Notes: generated by a model not told the origin, from the letters alone. Counted from the stretch's first letter, positions 23,611 to 33,267 are shown. The stretch: 51,760 nt of DNA from Nostoc sp. NMS7 (GCF_017115085.1 NZ_JABXKJ010000060.1:1-51760), one strand, 5' to 3'. Program-made: numbers and translations.

Positions 23611-24603
23611 TTATTCTGATATTTTCATTAACTTACTGGCTAAAAATCGGGGTGCAAAACTAAGACTAAGTGCCGCAATAGTTCGCAGAGTAAACTTTTG
23701 TTTTTTCAATGCCTGCCAAAAATAAGGACGTGCAGCTGCCATCTGTTGACTTCGTAGCAAACCAATTCCCAAAGTTGTATTAGCTTCCAACCATTTCTGT
23801 TGAAAATACGTCCTAAATTCCTGTAACCGAGCGTCTTCCATAAAGACTTGATAACAAAATATTTCGCTTTTAGCTTTGCGGATTTTTGCTTGCACATCTC
23901 GACTACCACTGAGCATAGTATCAGTTTGATCATGGGCACGATATCGCGTCAATCTTTCTGGATAGTAGTAAGCACCATAACCAGATATACAGCAAATATA
24001 GGTTAAATATAAATCCCACATACCGCCAACTTCTGAGGGAATACTATCCCAATTCACAAAAATATTGCGAATCACACAAGCTGCCGCAGTCGGTATACTT
24101 TTATCTATTAACCCAATTTTATAGAAAGGTTTATGAATTCCTGGTGTTAGTTTATCTCGCTTGTAACCACGTGTATTTTCTTCAGTCCCAGCATCCTTAA
24201 TTATGCCATCTGCATCTATAATATATTGGTCACAAAAAGCGAGAATTAACTCAGAATTGGCTTCGAGAAGTGGTACAAGCTTTGCTAAAAAGTCTTCATT
24301 CCAGATATCATCATCATGGAGACTAGCAAGATATTTACCTCGTGCCATTTTGAAGGCGTGTTGCTGATTAGCTAACATACCCACATTTTGCTGATGTCGC
24401 CAAAATCGGATGCGTGAATCACCAAAAGATACGACAAGTGCTTGGGGATTTTCTGAACTACAATTATCAGAAATAATAATTTCAATATTTTGATAAGTTT
24501 GTTTTATAGCACTAGCGATCGCTTGCTTGAGATACTCTGGTCGATTATATGTGGGGATAATAACGCTGACTAAAGGTTGTTGGGGTTCTTGATGCAATAA
24601 CAT
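23611..24603 (-). CDS. Family 2 glycosyltransferase
   Basis: This is a GT-A glycosyltransferase of 330 aa. SVIIPTYNRPEYLKQAI at about residue 13 is the nucleotide site, IIISDNCSSENP follows, and the metal-binding motif is LASLHDDDIWNEDFL (about residue 95). The C-terminal third is helical and rich in Gln, Arg and Lys, as in many EPS transferases. It is a member of the HEP gene run on the minus strand, separated by repeat-bearing spacers from its neighbours (207 bases upstream, 190 downstream), so it may have its own signals. The sugar is unknown. Confidence 0.88.
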   Translation of the reverse strand: MLLHQEPQQPLVSVIIPTYNRPEYLKQAIASAIKQTYQNIEIIISDNCSSENPQALVVSFGDSRIRFWRHQQNVGMLANQQHAFKMARGKYLASLHDDDIWNEDFLAKLVPLLEANSELILAFCDQYIIDADGIIKDAGTEENTRGYKRDKLTPGIHKPFYKIGLIDKSIPTAAACVIRNIFVNWDSIPSEVGGMWDLYLTYICCISGYGAYYYPERLTRYRAHDQTDTMLSGSRDVQAKIRKAKSEIFCYQVFMEDARLQEFRTYFQQKWLEANTTLGIGLLRSQQMAAARPYFWQALKKQKFTLRTIAALSLSFAPRFLASKLMKISE

Positions 24604-24714
24604 ATTTTACTCACTTTATATTTCATAGTTAAAAAATGCAACATTTGATGTTTTGACCAAACTCAGCACAACTTTGCATAAATTTGTGGCGAATTGAGGG
24701 TTGAAATTTAAACG

Positions 24715-24780
24715 CATAGGCGCCTCGCCTTCCCGCAGGGTAGTGGCGCAGAGGAAAGCGCAGAGGTACGCAGAGAATTC
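24715..24780. repeat. Short tandemly repeated (STRR-like) sequence
   Basis: The stretch carries repeats of 'GCGCAGAGG' and 'TACGCAGAG' words after a short palindrome (GGCGCCTCGCC). Similar text is in the MITE at 27996-28153. It has no coding capacity. Confidence 0.5.
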
Positions 24781-24810
24781 GCTAGGAATTAATGAAATGT
24801 TCTACTAAAC

Positions 24811-25971
24811 TTATTTAGCTTGAGGGATACTATATAATTTTTTAGCTCTACAAGGAAATTCAGCGATTGTTTTTGCATAAATTTTTCGCAGACTTTTTAC
24901 ATGAGCATTCATTGTAAATTCCTTCATCAATAAAGCATAACCTTGTTCGCCCATGTGTCGGCTTTTTTGATGATCTCTATACAATTCATTAATGGCATCA
25001 GCCAGTTTTTTGATATTATTACTTTCAACAAGAATCCCCGTTTCACCATCTCGTAAATGTTCTGGAATTCCTCCGACTGCACTACCAATTACAGGTCGAT
25101 AACGAGAGTATGCTTCTAGAGTTACAAGACCGGCAGGTTCAGGCCAAACACTGGGAAAGATGACTGCAAAAGACTCTTGATAAAGTTTATTTAATTTATG
25201 GCGATCGCACCAACCATGCCAAGTGATTCGGTTACTCAATCTGAGGGTGTTTGCTAACTTTTCTAAACGGGATCGTTCCCAGCCTTCACCTGCGATATCA
25301 AGTTGAATTTCTGGGTCTGTATGTATTAAGGTTTTGAGTAACCATTCCAGACCTTTATCAGAAACAATCCGTCCAGCAAACAAAATTCTATGATTTTGGT
25401 GGACTTCTAAACTTAGAGGTGCAACTGCTGTTCGCGGTACAGATATACCACAGTGTAACGTTACAGTTTGCTCAGGGGGTACACCATTTTTAATCAACTC
25501 TTGTCGCACATATTCACTATTAGCAATAAAAGTAATTTTTATCTTTTTTAAGACATCTAAAAAGTTCTGAGTGGTTTGAAGTTCTCTAAAAGTTCTTAAA
25601 GGTCTACGGCTACCACATTTATCTACTAACTTACCCCAGGTACATCCTAAGTAAGAGAAGTTGCGATCGCAGATTGTGCGCGGCTCTGCTAAATATTTTG
25701 TGCCACTAGGACAGTAGAATGAGTGATTATGAACACTGAAGATAGTCGGACATTCGCCTGTAAGCTGCAATAGTAAATCTGGGCTGTGAATGTGCAATAA
25801 TTTTAACTGGCTTTGGTCAACATTCTTAAGCGATTTTATCACGCGATCGCTAACATCAGGTGGTCGATGTTCAAACAGAGAAGCTAAATAAGTTTCAACA
25901 CCTCCGCCTTCACCTACGTCAAAATTTGAGCATTGGTAAATTAGGTCTTTATCAAATATTTTCTGGTACAT
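24811..25971 (-). CDS. Family 4 glycosyltransferase
   Basis: This is a GT-B glycosyltransferase of 386 aa. It has the glycine loop in DVGEGGGVETYLASLF, then LLHIHSPDLLL and a Cys-rich segment (FYCPSGTKYLAEPRTICDRN, then LGCTWG and DKCGSRRPLR) similar to that seen in a subset of exopolysaccharide GT4 enzymes, where the cysteines may bind metal or a disulfide. The donor site is ILFAGRIVSDKGLEWLLKTL, and E-x7-E appears as EPAGLVTLEAYS. It lies directly downstream of hepA (135 bases) in the same direction and corresponds in position to a glycosyltransferase gene of the Anabaena HEP island. Confidence 0.88.
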   Translation of the reverse strand: MYQKIFDKDLIYQCSNFDVGEGGGVETYLASLFEHRPPDVSDRVIKSLKNVDQSQLKLLHIHSPDLLLQLTGECPTIFSVHNHSFYCPSGTKYLAEPRTICDRNFSYLGCTWGKLVDKCGSRRPLRTFRELQTTQNFLDVLKKIKITFIANSEYVRQELIKNGVPPEQTVTLHCGISVPRTAVAPLSLEVHQNHRILFAGRIVSDKGLEWLLKTLIHTDPEIQLDIAGEGWERSRLEKLANTLRLSNRITWHGWCDRHKLNKLYQESFAVIFPSVWPEPAGLVTLEAYSRYRPVIGSAVGGIPEHLRDGETGILVESNNIKKLADAINELYRDHQKSRHMGEQGYALLMKEFTMNAHVKSLRKIYAKTIAEFPCRAKKLYSIPQAK

Positions 25972-26106
25972 ATTTTGTGTTCTTGTTCAGCGATAGCATT
26001 TCCCCAATAGGTAGGGGCGTACATCTATACGCGCCTACAGCCGATTCATCTGTGGCAAATATTTTGGGAAATTGATTTAATTTTAACGAAGTTTTGGATA
26101 AGGTTT

Positions 26107-27957
26107 CTAATCTGATGGCCTTACTTCATACTGCATTTGATGATATTTCCAAAGCTTACCTTTGAGTTCCAAGAGTTCTTGATATTTCCCTTGCTCTACT
26201 ATCCGTCCCTGTTCTAAAACTACAACTTTATCTGCTTTAGAAATGGTAGAAAGACGGTGAGCGATCGCAATTACTGTTTTCCCAACAGATAGCTTTTCTA
26301 ATGAATCTTGAATTAAGCGCTCAGATACAGAATCTAAGGCGCTAGTTGCTTCATCCAAAATCAAAATTTCTGGGTTCCGTAGTAAAGCTCGTGCGATCGC
26401 AATTCGCTGTCTTTGTCCTCCAGATAACCGCACACCCCGATCTCCTAATTGAGTATCAAAACCTTCCGGCATTTCCAAAATAAATTCTAGTGCATTCGCT
26501 AGTTGAGCAGCTTCTTTAATTTCATCATTAGTCGCTTCTGGAGTCCCGTAAGAAATATTCTGCCAAACATTAGTATTGAAGATAAAAGTATCCTGACTGA
26601 CGACAGCTATTTTGCGCCGTAGGGAGTTAATTTCAAACTGCTGGACATCAATTTCATCTATGAAAAGATATCCATCTGTAGCATTATAAAATCGAGGAAT
26701 TAAATCAGCAATAGTTGTTTTACCAGCACCAGATGCTCCGACTAATGCCGTCATTTTTCCCTTTTCAATAGTCAGGGTAATATTATGCAGTACTAGATTT
26801 TCCTCATCATAGCCAAAATCTACAGACACTAAATCTATTGACCTTTTTAAACCTTTAAACTCAAGTTTGCCATTTTTGAAGTAATATTTTTCATCACTTT
26901 TCAGCAGATTTTTAATGTTGTCTGCTGAACCATGTAGAGTACTGAGATATGCTCTCGTGCCATTAATATCTTGAACGAATGGTATGAAGCGAAATAGCAC
27001 AAAGAAAAAGGTTAGCAAAGAAGCAACTTGTAGCGTTCCATTGGTAACAAGGCTAGTGAACGCCAAAATAATCATTCCGATCAATACTGTAGTTGCTACC
27101 CCTTCGGCAATTGGCTTAACAAGTGTCCAAGTAAACACAACTTTTGTTGTAGTACTTATTACCTTATCACTAGCTTTGTAGTAACGCTGACGCTCAAATT
27201 CTTGGGTACCACAGGAATGAACAGTGCGAATGCCATTAATAAATTCTATGGCTGTTGATGTAAAATTAGCATTAGCAGTTGTCATCCCAAAACTTGATTC
27301 TCTGACTCTAGCATTCAGAGTTGACAACCCCACACCTAAAAGTGTAAATAGTAATGCTGAAATCAGCGTTAGTTGCCATGATATCAAAAACATTGATATT
27401 AAGTAAACAAAGGTTGTGAGTCCTCTAGTTACTAAAAAGGCTGCGCCACTAAAACCCTGTCTAATCCTTTCGATTTCTGTGGTAATTGTGTTAATTAGTT
27501 CACCAGAACGAGTTTTAGCAAAGTAACTTAGCGATAAGGATTGTAACTGTTCAAAAATTTGTTTACGTAAGCGATCGGCAAGATGTAGTTGAGATAATTC
27601 AGTATAGACTTGAGAAAAGTAGTTAAAGGTTGCACGTAACCAAGTACTCAATAAAATCAGCAAGGATACGCGGTATAGACGATTAATTGCGGATGTTTTA
27701 GCACCCAGAATCCAAATATCAAACCAGCCTATTCCTGTGTGGACAGGTTGAGCATTGGGGCTAGTTAAACTTTGCAAAAAGGAAAGTAAAAAACCAATAC
27801 TCACACCTTCAAAGGTTGCCGCCAGAACTGAAAATATCAGAGCTAAAATTGCAATTTTGCGAAAGTGTTTAAATTCTCGCAATATCAAATAGTTGTCTTG
27901 CCAAAAGCTGCTAGCTTTGAGCAGATTGCCGACTGGTTGAGGAAGTTTGAAATGCAT
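26107..27957 (-). CDS. hepA: HepA, ABC exporter for heterocyst envelope polysaccharide
   Basis: This is a half-type ABC exporter of 616 aa: six transmembrane helices in residues about 35-345, then one nucleotide-binding domain. Walker A is GASGAGKT (407-414), the Q-loop VVSQDTFIF, the signature LSGGQ (511-515), Walker B ILILDE (531-536) and the H-loop AIAHRLS. The N-terminus (LPQPVGNLLKASSFWQDNYL) and overall length match what I remember of Anabaena HepA (about 607 aa), which is needed for the polysaccharide layer of heterocysts. It has hepC upstream and glycosyltransferases on both sides, as in the HEP island. It probably moves a lipid-linked sugar or a chain across the inner membrane. A MITE lies in its upstream region. 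Confidence 0.9.
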   Translation of the reverse strand: MHFKLPQPVGNLLKASSFWQDNYLILREFKHFRKIAILALIFSVLAATFEGVSIGFLLSFLQSLTSPNAQPVHTGIGWFDIWILGAKTSAINRLYRVSLLILLSTWLRATFNYFSQVYTELSQLHLADRLRKQIFEQLQSLSLSYFAKTRSGELINTITTEIERIRQGFSGAAFLVTRGLTTFVYLISMFLISWQLTLISALLFTLLGVGLSTLNARVRESSFGMTTANANFTSTAIEFINGIRTVHSCGTQEFERQRYYKASDKVISTTTKVVFTWTLVKPIAEGVATTVLIGMIILAFTSLVTNGTLQVASLLTFFFVLFRFIPFVQDINGTRAYLSTLHGSADNIKNLLKSDEKYYFKNGKLEFKGLKRSIDLVSVDFGYDEENLVLHNITLTIEKGKMTALVGASGAGKTTIADLIPRFYNATDGYLFIDEIDVQQFEINSLRRKIAVVSQDTFIFNTNVWQNISYGTPEATNDEIKEAAQLANALEFILEMPEGFDTQLGDRGVRLSGGQRQRIAIARALLRNPEILILDEATSALDSVSERLIQDSLEKLSVGKTVIAIAHRLSTISKADKVVVLEQGRIVEQGKYQELLELKGKLWKYHQMQYEVRPSD

Positions 27958-27995
27958 GGAGTTTATAATAATAGTTTGGCAGGGTAGATAGACGG

Positions 27996-28153
27996 CTATA
28001 GATCAATACGGTTCAGTTAAGGCTTTACTTTTTGTCAAAGTGAATTTTTTTTAACGTAGACGCGGAGGGGCTTGCCGCAGGCTACCGCAGAGGCGCAGAG
28101 GACGCAAAGGAAAAGAAGGAAGAAATACTTAACTGAACTGTATTGCGCTATAG
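27996..28153. repeat. MITE with 26-bp terminal inverted repeats upstream of hepA
   Basis: The left end (27996-28021, CTATAGATCAATACGGTTCA...) and the right end (28128-28153) are inverted copies matching at 23 of 26 positions. The interior has TTTTTTTTAACG and GCAGAGGCGCAGAGGACGC words typical of a common Nostoc MITE. The element begins 39 bases before the hepA start codon and fills most of the hepC-hepA spacer, so it must lie in the hepA leader or promoter. Confidence 0.75.
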
Positions 28154-28223
28154 ATTCTACGTGAGCAATTTTTGTTTTAGCTTAAGTGCGGTAGATGAAA
28201 TCGTCAATTACCGCACAGATAAA

Positions 28224-28952
28224 TTACAGTGTTTGGCTATCCAGATGTAAGAGGTGAGACTGGGCTTCTACTTCCCATGAAGCTGTAATTTCTGGTAGTT
28301 TATTTAGCTGTACTGCATCTTCTAAAGTCCAACAACAAGATCCGGTCAAACTCATGTCACCCCGCAGTACGTTAAATAACTGGGGCAAATTGTCAAGACC
28401 GTATTTATGCATCCAACGCCCTAGCGGTGTGATGTTGTGCTTTGTAGTTGTGCAAAACATCATCGCCTGAAAGAGTTTACCCCGTTCTCCAACACGCCAC
28501 TCACGACAAAAAAGTGACCCTGGCGAGTAAACCTGCATTAATACAATCAATCCCAACATGACTGGACTTACTAATAACAGCAACACGAAAGCAGCAATCC
28601 AATCAATTAGTCGCTGTAATTGTCTCCAGGGATGGTTAGGTAGTTTATTGCTAGCGGGTATACTTAGGAATATTGGTTTTTGAGCTTCTTTACATGCATC
28701 TGCCCAAAAGCTGAGTAAAGCCTCACCCAATTTTGGATCTATGCTTACCAAACTTACAGGAGAATGTTGTAAGCATTCTACTAGCGATCGCTTACTATTT
28801 AATGAAGGCAGATATGGTTGTTTAACTCGTCCAAGCGGCTTCACTAACAGCTTACCCCGTCGCCAATACAGTGTGCAGTCCCCACGATTATCTTGGTTTT
28901 GCTGGGTTACATCATATAAATTCTCTAAAGTTGGAATTATTGAAATTGTCAT
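28224..28952 (-). CDS. hepC: HepC, sugar-transferase-like heterocyst envelope protein
   Basis: This 242-aa protein resembles the C-terminal part of bacterial phosphoglycosyl transferases (WcaJ/WbaP/PglC type), which start polysaccharide repeat units on undecaprenyl phosphate. A membrane helix lies at about 116-141 (LIDWIAAFVLLLLVSPVMLG), then SLFCREWRVGERGKLFQ, TPLGRWMHKYGLDNLPQL and FNVLRGDMSLTG. However, the usual KFRTM block reads MFCTT, the Asp-Glu catalytic dyad segment is missing, LDELPQ is LDNLPQ, and GPRP is GSCC. Its place directly upstream of hepA fits HepC of Anabaena. Activity of the ordinary kind is therefore in doubt. Confidence 0.8.
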   Translation of the reverse strand: MTISIIPTLENLYDVTQQNQDNRGDCTLYWRRGKLLVKPLGRVKQPYLPSLNSKRSLVECLQHSPVSLVSIDPKLGEALLSFWADACKEAQKPIFLSIPASNKLPNHPWRQLQRLIDWIAAFVLLLLVSPVMLGLIVLMQVYSPGSLFCREWRVGERGKLFQAMMFCTTTKHNITPLGRWMHKYGLDNLPQLFNVLRGDMSLTGSCCWTLEDAVQLNKLPEITASWEVEAQSHLLHLDSQTL

Positions 28953-29715
28953 ATGTCTTTGGGATTATACAGGAGTTAATTGCTGAGGAGTTATCAAAGG
29001 CTATCAATGCCAAAGACCCAAATTCAAATCTGTTGTAAGTCCAAAAAGTTGGAGATATTCGTAATTCCTAATTATGTCATGTCCGCCTAATCACTTGTTA
29101 AAAAACTCTCGGCGTTAGCCTAAACAATGAGTCTTTAAGCGAACATGATATTAGATGTAGTCTAAACCGCAGTCTGAAACAAAGCTACCTGTGGAGTTAG
29201 GGGTCTTAAACCCTATGCTTAATTACGAGCAACTTTACTATTAATATTCATGGGCAAATGATGATTTTCCGGAAACTACTGACAGTAGAGAAATGTAGAG
29301 GGAAATTACCCATGAATCTATATCTACGTTTAATTACGCTGAGGTGTTCATTGTCTCGATATTAACAAAACCAGTCCACTGTTATCTTCTAGCCTTTTTG
29401 AAGGTGCTTTAATCTCTAGATTATAAGACTATGTAGAAATAGCGATCGCACAAATAAATTCTTTATGTACTCTTTAAAGATTTCGTGATTTCCCTGAAAA
29501 GTTATAAAAATAGCATAAATATACTGAATTTTTCCTGATCGTAACAAAATTAAATTTTGATTATAAAAAAGCCAACTTAGAGCCAGCCAGGGCGAATGGA
29601 ATTCGCGGCTACACAAACAAAGTCCGCCTGCGCGGACTAAGGAAAAAATTGAATGTTTGAAACCCACGGAGGTGGGTTTAGCCTGTGTAGACGCGGTTTC
29701 TAACCGCCCTTCTAG
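28953..29715. other. Long spacer between hepC and the BY-kinase-like gene
   Basis: No supported gene is visible. An open frame at 29416-29667 on the minus strand is made partly of the repeat at 29589-29710 and has no recognisable motif. The remaining AT-rich DNA upstream of hepC (about 28955-29400) is the likely place for the hepC promoter, but I could not assign one. Confidence 0.5.
29589..29710. repeat. Dispersed palindromic repeat, copy 1
   Basis: The sequence runs from AGGGCGAATGGAATTCGCGGC through AGTCCGCCTGCGCGGACT and CCCACGGAGGTGGG to ACGCGGTTTCTAACCGCCC. It contains three nested small palindromes. Related copies lie at 33268-33410 (opposite orientation) and 34890-35018, all in spacers of the same gene run. 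Confidence 0.75.
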
Positions 29716-31944
29716 CTATTTTTCCACAGCTTGTCGCAGCGCTAATTGTTGTTGTTTGATATTTGGTACGTAATTAATGCTAGAGTTTGATACCCCGTTA
29801 GCTACAACCCCAATTAGATTTAACTTACTTAACATGGCTGTAGCTTGAGTCAGCTGACTTCGCGTTACAATACCAATGCTTGCCACCATGATCACGCTAC
29901 GACAAGATGATGCGGTAAGCATGGCATCCACCAAGCCGAGAACTGGGGGAGCATCTATGAGTACCAAATCGTAGTTTTCCTCAAATGCTGCCATTAATTG
30001 CATCATCCGAGGGGAACTCAACAGATTAGCTGGATCAGCAGGTTTGGGGCCAGCAGTCAAAATATCAATGTAGGCGGAACCTGAGTATTGAAGACTAATT
30101 TGATTGGGTAGAGTTGCATCACTCGCCAATAGAGTTGAAAGCCCCTGTTCATTAGGAAGATTCAGTTGTACGTGCAGACTGGGATCACGTAAATTAGCAT
30201 CAATTAGCAACACCTTTTTGTGTAAACGGGCAGCACTCATTGCCAAACCCAACGCCAAAGCTGATTTACCCTCATCGGCTAAAGCTGAGGTGATCATCAA
30301 AGATTTCAAGTTAGTAACAGTATTTAAAAGTTCAATGTTTTTGTAAATCAGATCCAGCGATTCCCAACGTGGTGGAGATTGCAATACCTGAATTGTCCAA
30401 GGAGCAAGAACTTCTGGCTTACCAAAAGGCAACTTAATCATTGATTCTCTAGGTTTTGCTGGCGGTAATTTGGGAGTTGTTCCCAACAACGGCATGGCCA
30501 TTTGCTTCTCTAACTCAGCAGTGGTATGAACTGCATCATCAGCCGATTCCCGAATAAAGGCAGCAATACCTCCTAACATGAACCCAACGACAGCACCTAA
30601 CAGTAAGTTCTGCTGGAGATTGGGGCCTAATTGTGCGCCTTTTTGGGGTTCTTCTACAACTTCCCAATTAAATCCACCCTTGGAAAGTTCTTGCCGTAAT
30701 TGCTGTTCTGCTCTTAAAAGTTGCTCTAATCTTTCACGACTAAATTGCAACTGCGGTAGCATTCGATTGTAATAAGCCAATAGAGGCGGGAAGCGTTTAA
30801 TTTCCAAACGTAGCTCGTTTTCTTTTTGGGCTAAAGTTTGATCGCGAGCAGTTAAAGCAACAATAGTGGTCTGCGTTTCTACTAGCTGACCAGCAAGGCC
30901 GAGATCAATTTGACCAAGCTGCCCTCGTTCGAGAAGAGAATCTCCAGAAGTGAATCCACCAGCAGACTTTTCACCTAAAGTTCTTCCTACCTCTTGTTGC
31001 AATAATTCCTTCTGGCTCTGAAGCTGTTCTTTGAGCTTTTGCACACTCGGAGTTTCATCTGTAAACCGTAAGCGTTCTTGTGCTAGTGCTAGTTCGCTTT
31101 TTTGGATTTCGTTCAATAAGCCTTGATAGCGAGTAGATTGACTCAGACGAGAAGCAACTAGAGCATTTTGGGGAGAACGATTAAGTTGTTCTTCTAAAGA
31201 TTTTTGACGTGCTAAAGCTTCCCCATATTGAGCGCGAGTTGTCTGTCTTTCTTGGGCAATATTGTTCAAAGCTGTCTCAATTGCTTTGGCCTGTGACTCT
31301 GGATCAATTAAGTTCTGATTTCTCCGAAACCTTTGTAAATTTGTCTCAGATGCATTTACTTCTTGACTGGCTTTACTTAACTGTTCCCTAATAATTTGCA
31401 GACCTTTTTGTAAACGCGAATTCTGTTGTTCTTTGTTATATTCCACATAAACTTGTCGAATTGCACTCAGAACTTTTTGTGTCTTTTCTGGATCTCCAGC
31501 AGTGTATTCAACTTGAAAGATTTTAGTAGCGACATTATCTTCTTTGCTCCTGAGTTGAGTTAAGACCAAAGAAGCTTTAATTTCAGTTGAACTTATATCT
31601 GGATAATCAGACTGAAGTTTATCAACTGCTTTTTGGATAAGTCCCGAACTTTGCATCAAGTTAAGCTGTGTGGCAGTATCTATGACCACATTAGAGTCAG
31701 TAAACTGGTTGTCTAACCCAGCACCTTCTGTCTTACCTTGATAGTTAGGTTCTACGAGCAGTTGCATGGAACTTTTATAAGTAGGCTTAGTCTTAAAAGT
31801 TACTAAGCCTGCAAGAGCAATACAAGTAATTAATACTGCTAAGAACCAAGGAAATCTCCTCACAAATACGGCAAACAATTGACCGTAACCTACTTCACTT
31901 TCCGAAGCTGGAGTTATCTGAGGATTTAGACTAGTTTGAACCAC
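29716..31944 (-). CDS. Wzc-like chain-length protein / BY-kinase homologue
   Basis: This 742-aa protein is a polysaccharide co-polymerase fused to a BY-kinase-type ATPase. It has two transmembrane helices (about 30-52 and 440-460) around a periplasmic coiled coil of about 390 residues (QLRSKEDNVATKIFQVEYTA, LEEQLNRSPQNALV), with the PxxP region before TM2. The cytoplasmic domain has an altered Walker A (ALADEGKSALALGLA), Walker A' VLLIDANLRDPSLH and Walker B LVLIDAPPVLGLVD. The C-terminus has only one obvious tyrosine (INYVPN) instead of the usual Tyr cluster, so autophosphorylation of the Wzc type is doubtful. It should control chain length or export of the HEP polymer. Confidence 0.85.
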   Translation of the reverse strand: MVQTSLNPQITPASESEVGYGQLFAVFVRRFPWFLAVLITCIALAGLVTFKTKPTYKSSMQLLVEPNYQGKTEGAGLDNQFTDSNVVIDTATQLNLMQSSGLIQKAVDKLQSDYPDISSTEIKASLVLTQLRSKEDNVATKIFQVEYTAGDPEKTQKVLSAIRQVYVEYNKEQQNSRLQKGLQIIREQLSKASQEVNASETNLQRFRRNQNLIDPESQAKAIETALNNIAQERQTTRAQYGEALARQKSLEEQLNRSPQNALVASRLSQSTRYQGLLNEIQKSELALAQERLRFTDETPSVQKLKEQLQSQKELLQQEVGRTLGEKSAGGFTSGDSLLERGQLGQIDLGLAGQLVETQTTIVALTARDQTLAQKENELRLEIKRFPPLLAYYNRMLPQLQFSRERLEQLLRAEQQLRQELSKGGFNWEVVEEPQKGAQLGPNLQQNLLLGAVVGFMLGGIAAFIRESADDAVHTTAELEKQMAMPLLGTTPKLPPAKPRESMIKLPFGKPEVLAPWTIQVLQSPPRWESLDLIYKNIELLNTVTNLKSLMITSALADEGKSALALGLAMSAARLHKKVLLIDANLRDPSLHVQLNLPNEQGLSTLLASDATLPNQISLQYSGSAYIDILTAGPKPADPANLLSSPRMMQLMAAFEENYDLVLIDAPPVLGLVDAMLTASSCRSVIMVASIGIVTRSQLTQATAMLSKLNLIGVVANGVSNSSINYVPNIKQQQLALRQAVEK

Positions 31945-32069
31945 TTTTATTATCCTTGTCTTCGAGATTTACGCTAAGAGATTCTCCGAAGAATACCTAT
32001 TTTTTTACAACCCGCCAACGAGAAGATAGAAAATAAATAGGTAATCTTATAGTGAAAGAGATTCAGAAA

Positions 32070-33170
32070 TCAAATGAATAATTGATGCACACCACAAGCT
32101 TGATTAATAATTTGCTCAACTTTCCCAAAGAATGCCTTCTCTGAAAAGTTTGTTACGGCATGATTACGGATGCGATCGTAATCCCAAGAAATGCCATTAG
32201 CTTCTAGTAATGCGATTTGTAAAGATTCGGGTGTTTGCCTTTTGAAAAAGACTCCTGTTTCACCTGGGATTTGAGTATCTAATACTCCACCTGCTCCATA
32301 GGCGATGACTGGTGTACCACTAGCATTAGCCTCTACTGGAACTAATCCGTAGTCTTCTAGGGCTGCGACAATAATAGACTTGGCTTTGGAAAACAAGTCT
32401 TTGCGGGTTCTATCACTTACATGTCCTAAGAACTCAATATTTTGTAATGCTTTTGATTTTAATCGTGCTTGTTCTGGCCCGTCACCTGATATTAATAACC
32501 GCCACCCCAGCCAGTTGAAAGCTTCGACTATTATATCAAGCCGCTTATAACTGATCATCCGAGCGGAGGCCAGATAATATTCATCTTTTATATCTGAAAA
32601 AAGAAATTTACTAGTATCAATTGGATAGTTGACCATCATTGCCTTTTTGCCATAAATATTTTCAATACGGCGGGCAACAACACTAGAATTAGCAATGTAA
32701 AGGTCAGGTTCCTGTGAATATTTCAGGTCTACCTTTCTCATGACTTGAAATACTTCTTCGATTAAAGGAGCAAAATATCTATAGTCTCCATACTCTTTTA
32801 AATAAGTTGCTGTATCCCATAAGAAACGGGTGACATTATGGCAAAAACAAATGTGGTGGGCATTGGGATTTTTTCGCACTGCTTTGGCGAAGCTGGTGCT
32901 ACTGCTAATAATTAAATCGTAATCTTGCAGATCCAAGGCACGAAAGGCAGGAAAATATAGAGGAGCCATCGACCTGAAATATTTTGCTGCACACGGAATC
33001 TTTTGTAAGAAAGTTGTATTAACTATGCGATCGCCTAGATCAATAGTTTTTTCTGGATCGTACAAAGATGTGAAAATATCTGCTTCAGGATAGCGTTTAC
33101 AAAGCAGTTCAAACACACGCTCTGCCCCACCTCGCTGGGTTAAATAATCATGGACTAGAGCAATTTTCAT
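32070..33170 (-). CDS. Family 4 glycosyltransferase
   Basis: This is a GT-B glycosyltransferase of 366 aa that begins IALVHDYLTQRGGAERVFEL, followed by a typical 'DIFTSLYDP' stretch. The donor-side elements are YYLASARMISYKRLDIIVEA and LISGDGPEQARLK, and the E-x7-E region reads DYGLVPVEANASGTPVIAYG, where the first Glu is an Asp. Acidic substitution there occurs in other GT4 enzymes of this branch. It sits between the SAF-domain dehydrogenase gene and the Wzc-like gene in the HEP run, with 125 bases to the latter. The sugar is unknown. Confidence 0.88.
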   Translation of the reverse strand: MKIALVHDYLTQRGGAERVFELLCKRYPEADIFTSLYDPEKTIDLGDRIVNTTFLQKIPCAAKYFRSMAPLYFPAFRALDLQDYDLIISSSTSFAKAVRKNPNAHHICFCHNVTRFLWDTATYLKEYGDYRYFAPLIEEVFQVMRKVDLKYSQEPDLYIANSSVVARRIENIYGKKAMMVNYPIDTSKFLFSDIKDEYYLASARMISYKRLDIIVEAFNWLGWRLLISGDGPEQARLKSKALQNIEFLGHVSDRTRKDLFSKAKSIIVAALEDYGLVPVEANASGTPVIAYGAGGVLDTQIPGETGVFFKRQTPESLQIALLEANGISWDYDRIRNHAVTNFSEKAFFGKVEQIINQACGVHQLFI

Positions 33171-33267
33171 GAATTTGACCTAAAGTTTCGATCAGGTTTG
33201 TTTCAACGCTCCCCAGCAACTTACTATCAACAACTTTAGTGTTCCGCAGTTAAACCGGCGGTTAAAT

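Noticed and set aside
29416..29667. 83-aa minus-strand open frame upstream of hepC
   Set aside because: Its start overlaps a dispersed palindromic repeat and it has no motif or start signal.
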